The notes under the pieces: model-generated | The model's input: the letters and a program-made list of their open reading frames with translations, nothing else | Told to the model about the DNA's origin: nothing | Database searches by the model: none | Part shown: positions 54,381-63,896 of the stretch, piece after piece | Layout of the letters: every line of letters starts with the position of its first letter | Position numbering within the stretch: position 1 is the first letter of the stretch | Origin: Blautia sp. | GTDB taxonomy: Bacteria; Bacillota; Clostridia; Lachnospirales; Lachnospiraceae | Direction of reading: 5' to 3' | NCBI GenBank assembly: GCA_022769545.1 | Contig: JALEJS010000034.1 | Location: forward strand, 1 to 64,000 | Length of the DNA stretch: 64,000 nucleotides | Translations under genes and position numbers: made by a program

Positions 54381-55931
54381 TTATTCATTTTCTGATGAAC
54401 GCAGTTCTGTTTGCATATAACGAAATCTTTCAAACCACGCATGGTGATTTCCCTCTGCAAAAAGTCCCACATAGCATCCTGTAAATGTCATCGGCATACA
54501 TTCTGTAGATAACAGCTGTGATCTTCCCTGTCCAACTTTTTTCAAATCTGTTTTCTGTGTCCCGACCCAGAATTCATACACTTTTTTATCTGAAGTCACA
54601 CATAGATGTACTTTTTCCTTCTCAGGAATCGTTACAAAGCCTTCGACTGTCTCCATGTCGCCAACATGTTTACGAAGAACAACCACCTTCGCTCCGGCAG
54701 CACAGGTAACCGCCAGATCATAATGATGCTCATAAGTATGGTAGATTGTAAGACCGGCCATCTCCCCTTCTTCGCAGGGATCACAGTCCACCCAGACCTC
54801 AGATTTCATATCAAAATGCTGCTGTCTGCGGCCGACAAAAGCAGGAGAATCACATGCATTCAGCCCGCACCTTGCACCATGGATCCGGATACGATCATGT
54901 TCTTTATCAAAAACATATAATCTCGGGTCCGGATTTCTTAAGTAATTCCATTCCAGGGAAAGTTCTTCTCTGATATCACTGTATAATCCGATATTACAGG
55001 ACGACTGCACCACCATCAAAGGTTCTGCAAAAGGCTCACGATCCACCGTCATATCCGGCAGGATCTTTCTTCCCGCATTCACCACCGGCCAGCCATCTTC
55101 CGTCCACTCTACAGGAGCGATCATTGTCTCCCGGCCAATATGATGCAGCATATACTGCGTTGTCCGGATTCCATGAAAAACCATCCATGTCTTTCCATCC
55201 GGTGCATCGATCAGATCTCCATGTCCCAATGCCTGAAAATGATGAAGCATGGTATCTCTATGCGTCAAAATCGGATTAAACGGACAGCCCTCAAACGGCC
55301 CTTTCGGGGACTTACTTCTGGCAATGGTGACCATATGACCATATTCCGTTCCTCCTTCTGCGATCATCAGATAGTACCAGCCATTTCGAAGGAACATATG
55401 CGGTGCTTCCGGATATTTTCCGCCGCTTCCCTTCCATAAAAGTTCGGTTTCCGTAAGCATTTCACCTGTTTCAATGTCAATCTGACACTGGCCGATTGCC
55501 TGATCATCTTCCATGTCATATGTACTCTGGAAATATACTTTTCCATCCACATCCCAGAATAAAGAAGGGTCAATGCCGCCTTGTTTTACCCAGATCGGAT
55601 CGGACCACTCTCCGTGAATATCATCCGTCCACACAAAGAAATTACCGCCATGATCAAAATTGGTAACCGATACGTAAAAGCGGTTGTCATGCACACGAAT
55701 AGTAGGTGCCCAAAGTCCTCCGGATGACTGACAGCCTTCCAGATTCAGCTGGGATTTTCTCGTGAGAACGTGGCCGATCTGGGTCCAGTGAATCAAATCT
55801 CTGCTGTGAAATAACGGAATACCCGGGAAAAATTCAAAGGAACTCGTGACCAGGTAATAGTCCTGTCCGACTCTACATACACTTGGATCCGGATAAAACC
55901 CCGGAATAATCGGATTTTTATAAGAAATCAT
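54381..55931 (-). CDS. GH43 beta-xylosidase/alpha-L-arabinofuranosidase
   Basis: A 516-residue intracellular enzyme (no signal peptide) with an N-terminal five-bladed propeller. The base is in NPIIPGFYPDPSVC, the pKa-modulating aspartate in GGIDPSLFW, and the acid in GKYPEAPHM. A C-terminal beta-sandwich of about 190 residues follows, as in GH43 subfamily 11-type xylosidases. It would release xylose or arabinose from short oligosaccharides. The ATG at 55931 is preferred; a GTG two codons upstream is also possible after AGGAGG. It is the third gene of the GH95-GH127-GH43 operon. Confidence 0.92.
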   Translation of the reverse strand: MISYKNPIIPGFYPDPSVCRVGQDYYLVTSSFEFFPGIPLFHSRDLIHWTQIGHVLTRKSQLNLEGCQSSGGLWAPTIRVHDNRFYVSVTNFDHGGNFFVWTDDIHGEWSDPIWVKQGGIDPSLFWDVDGKVYFQSTYDMEDDQAIGQCQIDIETGEMLTETELLWKGSGGKYPEAPHMFLRNGWYYLMIAEGGTEYGHMVTIARSKSPKGPFEGCPFNPILTHRDTMLHHFQALGHGDLIDAPDGKTWMVFHGIRTTQYMLHHIGRETMIAPVEWTEDGWPVVNAGRKILPDMTVDREPFAEPLMVVQSSCNIGLYSDIREELSLEWNYLRNPDPRLYVFDKEHDRIRIHGARCGLNACDSPAFVGRRQQHFDMKSEVWVDCDPCEEGEMAGLTIYHTYEHHYDLAVTCAAGAKVVVLRKHVGDMETVEGFVTIPEKEKVHLCVTSDKKVYEFWVGTQKTDLKKVGQGRSQLLSTECMPMTFTGCYVGLFAEGNHHAWFERFRYMQTELRSSENE

Positions 55932-55946
55932 CTGCACCCTTCCTCC

Positions 55947-57893
55947 TTAATATCGGCACCATACCTGCATTTCACCTTCTCCGCGATTTCCCCACAAGAA
56001 ATACGGAACTGCTTTCACCAGAATCTCCTCCTCTTCAAGAGAGAGCGGCGCATATAAACAATTACCCCATTGTTCTTCTTTTCTTCGGAAGCCCTTACCC
56101 CAGAGAGATCCTATTCCATCCAGGATCTGATCCTGCGCATGGTACTCCCATTCACAGTTTGTATCCAGACGAATGGCAGAAAGATTCTTACCATTATCCA
56201 CTTCTTCCAGGCAGAAAACCATAGGTCCTCTCTGGATCGCAGCCTTCCCGGCATCACTTTTCACTTGCGGATTTGCACACATCAGCTCCGCTTTCATTGC
56301 AAAACGAAGGCTGATTTTCGTTCCCTTCTCCACGTGTCTGATCCATACATAGCCATTCAGACAATCCGGCTTCACCTCTTTTCCATTTACCTGCATCGTC
56401 CACTCACGGCACCATCCCGGGATGCGCAGTGCAACATCTGCTCCGTCTTCCGGGATTTCTTCTATCACCAGTTCTGTCTGTTCTTCCAATGGATAGTTGC
56501 CTGCCTGCTTCACTACAAAGGCACCTTTTCCCGTTTCCACTTTCGCCTCTCCTGATATATAGAGATGCACATACAGATTGCTGTCATCATAAGAATAAAT
56601 ATACTGTCCCAAAGAAGACAGAAAACGGGCAATATTCGGCGGACAGCATGCACATCCGTACCAGCTCTGACGCACAGATTTCACATGCTTCCGATCCGGA
56701 TTTTTCCGGCTTGCCTCCGGCCATACTTCCATAGGATTCACATAGAAGAACCGTTTTCCATCTGTGGACATGGAAGCAAGCACAACATTATACAGAACTT
56801 TTTCAATGATGTCTCCATATTCACCCTGAAGATCCATCTGCAGCATCCGATGTGCAAAAAAAGCAAGACCTATGGATGCACAGGTTTCCGCGTAAGCCGT
56901 TTCATTTGGAAGGTCATAATCAAAGGTAAATGCCTCCCCGATGTGTGTAGAGCCAATTGCTCCTGTGATGTACATTTGTTTCTTCGTCACATTGTCCCAT
57001 AATGCACGGCAGGCGTCGTACATCTTCTCATTCTTCGTCAGTCTCGCAATGTCTGCCATCGCGGTATACATATACATTGCTCTTACCGAATGCCCGACGG
57101 CTTCCCGCTGCTGATCCACCGGCTTATGAGACTGATCGTATTCCAGATCCGGTGTCGGGACCGGCGTGTTCGTTTTAAAAGTACATTTCTTTCTGCTGGT
57201 TTCCCACTCATGCACAAAATAGTTGGGAGCTTTTCCACGCTCTTCCAGAAAATACCTGCTCAGATCCAGGTACATCTGATTCCCTGTCACCTCATACAGT
57301 TTTACCAGTGCCAGTTCTATCTCCTGGTGTCCCGGATATCCCTGTATTTTATCCTTTTCCGGACCAAAACGCCTTGCAATATGATCTGCGCATCTGCACA
57401 TCACATCCAGAAGAGCCCTTTTTCCCGTCGCCAGATAATACGCAGCTGCAGCCTCCATCATATGGCCTGCACAATACATTTCATGACATTCGTACAGATT
57501 CTTCCACTCTTCCTCCTGCCTTCCGATCATGAAATAGGTATCCAGGTACCCGTCTTCCTGCTGTGCTTCCTGAATCAACTCTACCACCTCATCAATGGTC
57601 TTCTCCAGTTCCGGATCCGGATAACATGCAAGACTGTAAGCGGCTGCTTCCAGCCACTTTGCAAGGTCACTGTCCTGAAATACTTCTCCATAAAAGCTTC
57701 CATTTTTTCGCCCTGCGGCAATCAGAAAATTGTCAATGGCATGGCTTGGTTCTATTCCGGGAATCCTGTCATTCAGAACCTCCCACTGATAAGGAATCAT
57801 GACCTCTCTCACAAGATCCACATATTTCCCGATAAATGTATCATTGATCTTTACCTGCTTCATATCTGCTGCTTTATATTTTCCCCCACACAC
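55947..57893 (-). CDS. GH127 beta-L-arabinofuranosidase
   Basis: A 648-residue GH127 enzyme. The zinc and nucleophile cysteine cluster reads ETYAETCASIGLAFF and WYGCACCPPNIARFL, and the alpha/alpha barrel has IQGYPGHQEIELALVKLYE. HypBA1 of Bifidobacterium, of the same family, releases L-arabinofuranose from beta-linked sugar chains of hydroxyproline-rich glycoproteins using a cysteine nucleophile. The start codon is GTG at 57893, after AGGAGGAGGGAATC. It is cytoplasmic, so transported oligosaccharides are the substrates. It lies in an operon 15 bases before GH43. Confidence 0.93.
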   Translation of the reverse strand: MCGGKYKAADMKQVKINDTFIGKYVDLVREVMIPYQWEVLNDRIPGIEPSHAIDNFLIAAGRKNGSFYGEVFQDSDLAKWLEAAAYSLACYPDPELEKTIDEVVELIQEAQQEDGYLDTYFMIGRQEEEWKNLYECHEMYCAGHMMEAAAAYYLATGKRALLDVMCRCADHIARRFGPEKDKIQGYPGHQEIELALVKLYEVTGNQMYLDLSRYFLEERGKAPNYFVHEWETSRKKCTFKTNTPVPTPDLEYDQSHKPVDQQREAVGHSVRAMYMYTAMADIARLTKNEKMYDACRALWDNVTKKQMYITGAIGSTHIGEAFTFDYDLPNETAYAETCASIGLAFFAHRMLQMDLQGEYGDIIEKVLYNVVLASMSTDGKRFFYVNPMEVWPEASRKNPDRKHVKSVRQSWYGCACCPPNIARFLSSLGQYIYSYDDSNLYVHLYISGEAKVETGKGAFVVKQAGNYPLEEQTELVIEEIPEDGADVALRIPGWCREWTMQVNGKEVKPDCLNGYVWIRHVEKGTKISLRFAMKAELMCANPQVKSDAGKAAIQRGPMVFCLEEVDNGKNLSAIRLDTNCEWEYHAQDQILDGIGSLWGKGFRRKEEQWGNCLYAPLSLEEEEILVKAVPYFLWGNRGEGEMQVWCRY

Positions 57894-57929
57894 GATTCCC
57901 TCCTCCTTTCTGTATCCTGTATGAATAGC

Positions 57930-57966
57930 AGGAAATCCCCCACCGGCACAGGCGGGGGATTTCCCT
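57930..57966 (-). terminator. Intercistronic stem-loop between GH95 and GH127
   Basis: GGAAATCCCCC pairs with GGGGGATTTCC around a GC-rich loop. No U-tract follows, so it is more likely an mRNA-stabilising or processing hairpin than a terminator. Confidence 0.65.
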
Positions 57967-57980
57967 AAGGAATAATGTAA

Positions 57981-60443
57981 TTATCCGGCAAACTCGAATT
58001 CCAGTTCCACTATGCCATTTTCTTTCAGACTCAGTGTGAATTCTTTGCCATTTTCATCATGAAGCTGTCCGTCTACCATCAGCTTGTTGTATCCCACCGG
58101 GAAAAGGAGTTTGATATCCTGATCCTTCAGAGAAGAAATCTTCACAGATGCTTTACCAGCTTTCATATCCCATTCCATGGATTCGATCTTCGCAAATGTA
58201 TACAGCCATACACCATGAACACTTCCTTTGGAAAGATCCTCCGGGACAGATGGAAGGAGTTTGATAAATCCTTCGTCAGAATATACCAGCATCTCCAGGA
58301 GCATCGCCGGCATTGCACCCAGCAGGTCCGGGCAGAAGACACGATACGGATAATGTACGGTATTCAGCGTTCTTGTAACATAACCGTGTTCCATCAACGT
58401 ACGCAGATTGTGCATTGCATCCTTGTGGTCATCCAGTCTGACTGCCGTAAAATATCTGTGGATCACACCATGTGCAGAGTCGTCCTGGTGTCCGCGTTTC
58501 CGGTTGGAAAGGATAAATGGTTTCACCAGTTCCGGTGTTTTTTCCGGAGAAATCGCACGTCCCGGCCAGATATCATAGTGGTGAGAAACGTGTCTGTGGT
58601 CATAATTTTCACCGGAATATTTGAAGGACCATTCTTTAATGGCACCATCTTCATCCATAAGGAAATCCGGTAATTTGCTTCTCAGAGCTTTCCATTTCGG
58701 AAGATCCGGCTCATCCAGTCCAAGAATCTCACAGGCTTCCATAAGATTATCCAGAACCTCACGGCATACCATCACATCCATAAGAGAATTTACGTTCATT
58801 GCATACACATCCTTCGGGAACGGAATGTGATAATCGTTCATAGAAGGATCTTCCGGTGAATAACTTGGATAGAACAATACTTTTCCATTTTCATCTTCAT
58901 CCGACAGATAATCTTCATAGAACAGAGCAATTTCTTTCAGTCCCGGCACAACACGTTCTCTCAGGAATTCCTCATCGCCGCTTACCAGATAATGGCCCCA
59001 GAACTCATTGTAGATCCATCCGAGGCAGGCCGTCCAGCAGTAGTGCGGATATACGATGGAGAACTGATAAAATTTCCCGGAGTTGTAATCACAATGAATG
59101 TTTCCAAGCACACCGCGCGCACCGTAGAATCTCTGTGCATTCAGACGGAAATCATCAAATTTCCGCTCGTAAAAACGGAAATAAGTATCCATTACTTCCG
59201 GAAGTCCTGTCATATTTCCGGCACATACCTGAAGGTTTGTATTGATGTTATGCTGGAATAGAGACGGGGGATCTTCTCCTGTATCTGTGATCATGAAGAA
59301 ACGTCCCATATCGTAAAGCTTCTCCATCAGCATCGGACTGATCTCGCCTTCACTGTGCTGCTCATTCAGAAGCTCCTCTGCTGCCAGTGCCCAGTCACCA
59401 TGAAATGTGATTTCGGAACGTCTCATCATCGGCTCCAAATGCGCTCTGTTTGCTTCCAGCATTTCCTCATAGGTGCCTGTAATTTTCTTCACGTCTTCCA
59501 GTACTTTTTCCGCAAAAGAATGACGATAATCTTCTTCGTATTTCACAGTTCTGGAAAGAATTGTAACACTATGTGCACCTTCAATATTCACGTACCCATC
59601 TTCTGCACGTGTTACTTCTCCATCTGTCTGAATCACAGAACAGCAGCAGTAGCCTCTCTCACCAAACTGAGGATCATATGCCAGCGATACGGTACAGCTA
59701 TCCGGTCCTGTACAGATCTTCACATCACTTCCCTCAATTTTGTACATATCATTGTATGTAACCAGTACAAACTGATCAAAATGATCCGGCAGGTCGTATC
59801 CGCCAGGTGCCACAAAACGCATTTTCACATCAAAGGCTTCGCCGTTCATTTTCTTCGCATTCTGAACAACGACATCATCATCAAAGGATACAAAGGATCT
59901 GCGGATCATTCCGCCATTGTCATCCTCACAGCGGACAATTGCTTCCCCGGACATCATATCCAGATATCTTAAATAATCATGAGGATTTTTGCCTTCTTCA
60001 AATTCCATTAAGAGCTCAATGACGGAATGAAGTCTTGGATGCAGTCTTGGGAATTCAACGCCAAACGGACGGCTGTCGATCCACTTGTCATAGCCGGCGT
60101 CCTTCGTCGCTTTGTCCATTACTTTCGCTGCTGCTTCAAAGTTTCCTTCTCTTAAATACTTACGGGCTTCCGGAATCGCATAGGCAACATCCGGCGGTTC
60201 CGGAGTATCTTTCCAGCGCATATCCATGATTCTCTCACGGCGATAGATCACTCTTTCATGATAAGGATCACCGACAATGTCAATTCTTTGCACACCGTTT
60301 GCAGTAACCAAAACATCCTCATCTGCTTTCGAAGGATACAGACTGCTGACACTCTTATACGGTAATAACCTGCGTCGTTTTTCGATATCCATCGGTGGAT
60401 ATTTCAATCCAAACTCTACGGCATGCATACCATAACTACTCAT
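57981..60443 (-). CDS. GH95-family glycoside hydrolase
   Basis: An 820-residue enzyme in three parts: a beta-sandwich N-domain (residues 1-280), an alpha/alpha barrel (about 330-700) and a C-terminal beta-domain. Family features are NINTNLQVCAGNMTGLPEVM, WGHYLVSGDEEFLRERVVP, YSPEDPSMNDYHIPF and NYDHRHVSHHYDIWPG. GH95 includes alpha-L-fucosidases and alpha- or beta-galactosidases acting on L-fucose/L-galactose linkages. It has no signal peptide, so it acts on imported sugars. The ATG follows AAGGAGGTACATT. It leads the operon from a consensus promoter. Confidence 0.9.
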   Translation of the reverse strand: MSSYGMHAVEFGLKYPPMDIEKRRRLLPYKSVSSLYPSKADEDVLVTANGVQRIDIVGDPYHERVIYRRERIMDMRWKDTPEPPDVAYAIPEARKYLREGNFEAAAKVMDKATKDAGYDKWIDSRPFGVEFPRLHPRLHSVIELLMEFEEGKNPHDYLRYLDMMSGEAIVRCEDDNGGMIRRSFVSFDDDVVVQNAKKMNGEAFDVKMRFVAPGGYDLPDHFDQFVLVTYNDMYKIEGSDVKICTGPDSCTVSLAYDPQFGERGYCCCSVIQTDGEVTRAEDGYVNIEGAHSVTILSRTVKYEEDYRHSFAEKVLEDVKKITGTYEEMLEANRAHLEPMMRRSEITFHGDWALAAEELLNEQHSEGEISPMLMEKLYDMGRFFMITDTGEDPPSLFQHNINTNLQVCAGNMTGLPEVMDTYFRFYERKFDDFRLNAQRFYGARGVLGNIHCDYNSGKFYQFSIVYPHYCWTACLGWIYNEFWGHYLVSGDEEFLRERVVPGLKEIALFYEDYLSDEDENGKVLFYPSYSPEDPSMNDYHIPFPKDVYAMNVNSLMDVMVCREVLDNLMEACEILGLDEPDLPKWKALRSKLPDFLMDEDGAIKEWSFKYSGENYDHRHVSHHYDIWPGRAISPEKTPELVKPFILSNRKRGHQDDSAHGVIHRYFTAVRLDDHKDAMHNLRTLMEHGYVTRTLNTVHYPYRVFCPDLLGAMPAMLLEMLVYSDEGFIKLLPSVPEDLSKGSVHGVWLYTFAKIESMEWDMKAGKASVKISSLKDQDIKLLFPVGYNKLMVDGQLHDENGKEFTLSLKENGIVELEFEFAG

Positions 60444-60492
60444 AATGTACCTCCTTTTTATATGAATATGTGTTTCCGAATCTTATGACAAA

Positions 60493-60521
60493 ATTATACT
60501 TCGCATCACCTCTACGGTAAA
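60493..60521 (-). promoter_or_regulatory. Promoter of the GH95-GH127-GH43 operon
   Basis: TTTACC, 17 bases, and a perfect TATAAT on the minus strand, about 50 bases before the GH95 start. The poor -35 fits a need for an activator. Confidence 0.65.
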
Positions 60522-60522
60522 T

Positions 60523-60551
60523 GGAATATACTGGACACAAAAGCGGAATAT
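60523..60551. promoter_or_regulatory. Two GGAATAT direct repeats, possible YesN-binding sites
   Basis: GGAATAT occurs at 60523-60529 and 60545-60551, 22 bases apart (two helical turns), immediately upstream of the -35. This spacing is typical for AraC-family activators such as the adjacent YesN. Confidence 0.5.
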
Positions 60552-60565
60552 TTTGAACGAAATAT

Positions 60566-62071
60566 CTATTCAGGATTATTCTCCAGCTGCGTTTTATAAA
60601 CCGAAGGACTCACTCCGTACTGCTGCTTAAACACCTTGCTGAAATAGTACTGATCACTGAATCCCACCAGCTCTGCAATATCCTTTACCTTCATGTTCTG
60701 ATACTCTTCCAACAGTTTTTTTGCCTCTTCGATCCGAATGCGATTATAAAAACTGATGGGGGTATCACTATAATAAATCTTAAAAATTCTGCAGATGTAG
60801 GAAGAAGATATCTCAAAATGAGCAGCCACATCCTGCAAAGAAAGATTATTGTACACATTCTGGCGCATATATTCTGTCAGCTGCTGAACCAGTTCCATGG
60901 AAATCCCCTGTTTTTCTTCTTTTACACTGGAAAAACATGCCGTATACTCTAAAAGGCTCTCTTCTAATGCCTCAAAGCTGTCATTGGCAATCAGAATCTT
61001 GTCCGCCAATGTTACCGGCTCTTCCATCGGATACTGATTCTCTCCAACCGTAATGAATAACTCCTCCAACAAGGCGAGCAGATATTTTCGAATAACCGAA
61101 ACCGTGTATCTTTGCTCCTTCCAGATCTTCATCTGTTTCCGGATTTCTCTTCGAAAATCATCTGCAGATCGATTCATCAGAATGCGTTCCATCTTCTTTT
61201 TAAAAATATCAATGGCCTCTTTCTGAAGAATATAGTTTCTCCTGTCATTGTACGGGTCCGAATGATGAATCACCTGGCACTCATCCAGAACGATTTCTTT
61301 TCGAAGGCGCTTGGTCAGATTTTCATACTGCATTCCTATTTTTAAACAATCATCCAAAAGTTCCGAGCAGATCAGATTGACTCTGCGGTATTTTTGCTTT
61401 AAAGAATTCAGAAGACACTCACTTTGCGCAAGCATCTCCTGTTCCGGGAAACAGGACCGGTTATATATCACGACCTTTTCATTGTTCAGCTTCGTATTCG
61501 CGATCCAGTAATTGCTTCCGTTTCGCTCTAATCCCATATTGTCATAAAGCATTTTCTTAGACAGCGGTGGTGCATATTCCTGGACAAGTCCCACACGAAC
61601 CACCGACAGATAATACTGCCCGGGAATAAACGGATTTCTGATTTCCAGTCCATCCTGAATCATTTTTTCCAGAATAATTTCCTGTCTCTGAATCTTCAAA
61701 AAATCAATTTCTTCCCGTAAACGCGACATAATATTATCAAACTGCTTTTCATCCACCGGCTTCATAATATAATCATCTACCTGAAGCCGCAGCGCCTCAT
61801 GCGTAAACTCAAAATCACCATAGCCGCTGATGATCACGCACTTCACCTGTGGGTAAATACCCTTCGCTTTTTGTATCAGTGTCAGACCATCTACCATCGG
61901 CATTTTTATATCTGTAATAATAATATCCGGCTGGAAATCCTCCATGATCTCCAGCGCAGATTCTCCGTCATAAGCCTCCTGGATCATCGCTTCCGCATCC
62001 ATTTTTCTCAATAAGCGGATGAGATCTCGCATAATTAATTTACTGTCTTCAGCTACCAGAATATGATACAT
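60566..62071 (-). CDS. YesN-like AraC-type response regulator
   Basis: A 501-residue response regulator. The receiver (residues 1-120) has acidic residues in LVAEDSKL, the phosphoacceptor Asp54 in IIITDIKMP, and the conserved lysine in YIMKPVDE. A long middle linker follows, then a C-terminal AraC DNA-binding domain (about 400-500) with LSLQDVAAHFEISSSYICRIFK and VGFSDQYYFSKVFKQQYG. It pairs with the YesM kinase encoded 24 bases upstream and probably activates the glycosidase operon just downstream. Confidence 0.95.
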   Translation of the reverse strand: MYHILVAEDSKLIMRDLIRLLRKMDAEAMIQEAYDGESALEIMEDFQPDIIITDIKMPMVDGLTLIQKAKGIYPQVKCVIISGYGDFEFTHEALRLQVDDYIMKPVDEKQFDNIMSRLREEIDFLKIQRQEIILEKMIQDGLEIRNPFIPGQYYLSVVRVGLVQEYAPPLSKKMLYDNMGLERNGSNYWIANTKLNNEKVVIYNRSCFPEQEMLAQSECLLNSLKQKYRRVNLICSELLDDCLKIGMQYENLTKRLRKEIVLDECQVIHHSDPYNDRRNYILQKEAIDIFKKKMERILMNRSADDFRREIRKQMKIWKEQRYTVSVIRKYLLALLEELFITVGENQYPMEEPVTLADKILIANDSFEALEESLLEYTACFSSVKEEKQGISMELVQQLTEYMRQNVYNNLSLQDVAAHFEISSSYICRIFKIYYSDTPISFYNRIRIEEAKKLLEEYQNMKVKDIAELVGFSDQYYFSKVFKQQYGVSPSVYKTQLENNPE

Positions 62072-62095
62072 ACCATTTCTCCTTATAAGCCAGGC

Positions 62096-63871
62096 TTAGT
62101 TCACCTCGTCCTCAACACATAAAATATCTCCTTCCAAATATATTTCTGTTCCCGGACTATCCACATTGTTTTTTATCTCGAATTTTATTCCGTTTTCAAA
62201 AAAAAGATTTAAACGAAGAAGGGAATTCAATATCCCCAGGCCCCCCAGCCCCGGCATATTCCCATCATCGCTGTTAACATCAACCGTCAGTCGGTCTGCC
62301 TTCATTCTGTCGTTAATCTCCTGAATCTTTCCCGGATCAAACCCTTTTCCATTGTCCCGGATGGAAATTCTCCATTTCTGATCCTGCACGTTTGCAGAAA
62401 CACAAATGTTATATGGCGGTTTACACCCCTCGAAGGCATGTTGGATCGCATTTTCCACAAACGGAAGAATACTCAGTCTGGGAATATCCATCGCCTCTGC
62501 TTCTCTGGAAACAACGATCTCATACTGCAGGAAATCTTCATAGTACTGCTTCTGAAGTGCCAGATAATTCGTAATACACTTTATTTCCTCTCCAAGCCTT
62601 ACCCGATGTGCATTGGAATTCACTGTATATCGAAGCATATCCGAAAGCTGTTTACACATACTGCAGACATCCTCTGTTCGCTTTTCTCTTGCAGAAATAC
62701 TTATGGAATACAGCACATTATGGATAAAATGCGGAGAGATCTGTGCCTGTAACGCCGCAAGGCGGGCACTTGTTTCTGCTTTATTCGAAGCAATTTCCCT
62801 CTCTGTCGATACCTTCAGATTATCAAGAATCTCCTGAAAAGCATCTTTCAGATCCATGATCTCATTATTGTCGGTATTGGAGTATTGTACCCCCATATTC
62901 TCGTAGGTAACTGCCCGCACACTGTCACGCAGATCACGAAGTGGTTTTACCAGCATTCTTGTAAACAGGAACATCATTACAATGGTAACGATACATATCA
63001 CGATCAAAAACAGCATGGTCGTTCTCTGCAGAAGATTTACGGAAGAATACAAAACCTGCATCGGATAGCGAATAAATACCTGCAGTCCGGAATATTCGGA
63101 AATCGTGCTGAAATTCATCAGACTATCGCTTCGGAATACCCCCTCCGACTCCTGAAGCAGCTGATCCTGAAGCATCCGTTCCTTTTCTTCGGATATATCC
63201 TTCGGCGGATATACCACCTCATTGCTTTCATTTAAAATCACCACATTTGCGGCATTATTTAAATCACAGATTTCATTTAATTTTTTATAACTAGACTGTA
63301 CCTCAATATATCCGTATCTGTTTCCGCTGACATCATAGAATGCACGAATAAAAGAGATCGAAGATTTCTTTTCATCCTGCTCTTTATTCGCATAGATAAC
63401 GAGTTTTTTATTCCGCAGTTTTTCTTTGTTTTCTTCACTGGAAAATGCCTTTTGAAAATTACTGTTATCCTGGTTATACACAAACTGAAAATCACCATTT
63501 TCACTATAGATGTACACATTCACATACGGAAAGGATGTCAGTGTAATCGCATTTGAAACAGCATCTGCAATCTTTCGTTCCCGGATCAGGCTTTCATAAT
63601 CATCCAGACTTCCTCTGTTTGTTTTAATTTCCCTGAGAAAGTGCAGCAGCGTCGGATCCGATATCATTTTCTTTGTGATATCATCCATTTTTTCCACATA
63701 AGTATCTACATTTTCGGATACCTTCATACAGATCTGTCTGCTGTTATTAATACTTTCATCCTGCAGCCTGCGGAAGATGTGTATATGAACAAATACACTG
63801 AATGATGCAATCGCAAATACGATCACACACGTAAAAACCATGTTTAGCTTCGTCTGAAACTTAAAATTCAT
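62096..63871 (-). CDS. YesM-like sensor histidine kinase
   Basis: A 591-residue membrane kinase. A membrane helix at about residues 12-32 and a second near 280-305 (LFLIVICIVTIVMMFLFT) bracket an extracellular sensing domain of about 245 residues, followed by HAMP. The His_kinase domain has ISPHFIHNVLYSIS with the phosphorylated histidine, and the ATPase part has RDNGKGFDPGKI and GLGGLGILN. Family members sense sugars, sometimes through an ABC binding protein. The ATG at 63871 follows AAAGGAG. It precedes yesN and follows a sugar permease gene. Confidence 0.94.
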   Translation of the reverse strand: MNFKFQTKLNMVFTCVIVFAIASFSVFVHIHIFRRLQDESINNSRQICMKVSENVDTYVEKMDDITKKMISDPTLLHFLREIKTNRGSLDDYESLIRERKIADAVSNAITLTSFPYVNVYIYSENGDFQFVYNQDNSNFQKAFSSEENKEKLRNKKLVIYANKEQDEKKSSISFIRAFYDVSGNRYGYIEVQSSYKKLNEICDLNNAANVVILNESNEVVYPPKDISEEKERMLQDQLLQESEGVFRSDSLMNFSTISEYSGLQVFIRYPMQVLYSSVNLLQRTTMLFLIVICIVTIVMMFLFTRMLVKPLRDLRDSVRAVTYENMGVQYSNTDNNEIMDLKDAFQEILDNLKVSTEREIASNKAETSARLAALQAQISPHFIHNVLYSISISAREKRTEDVCSMCKQLSDMLRYTVNSNAHRVRLGEEIKCITNYLALQKQYYEDFLQYEIVVSREAEAMDIPRLSILPFVENAIQHAFEGCKPPYNICVSANVQDQKWRISIRDNGKGFDPGKIQEINDRMKADRLTVDVNSDDGNMPGLGGLGILNSLLRLNLFFENGIKFEIKNNVDSPGTEIYLEGDILCVEDEVN

Positions 63872-63896
63872 AAACACATCTCCTTTTTGAAGCCCG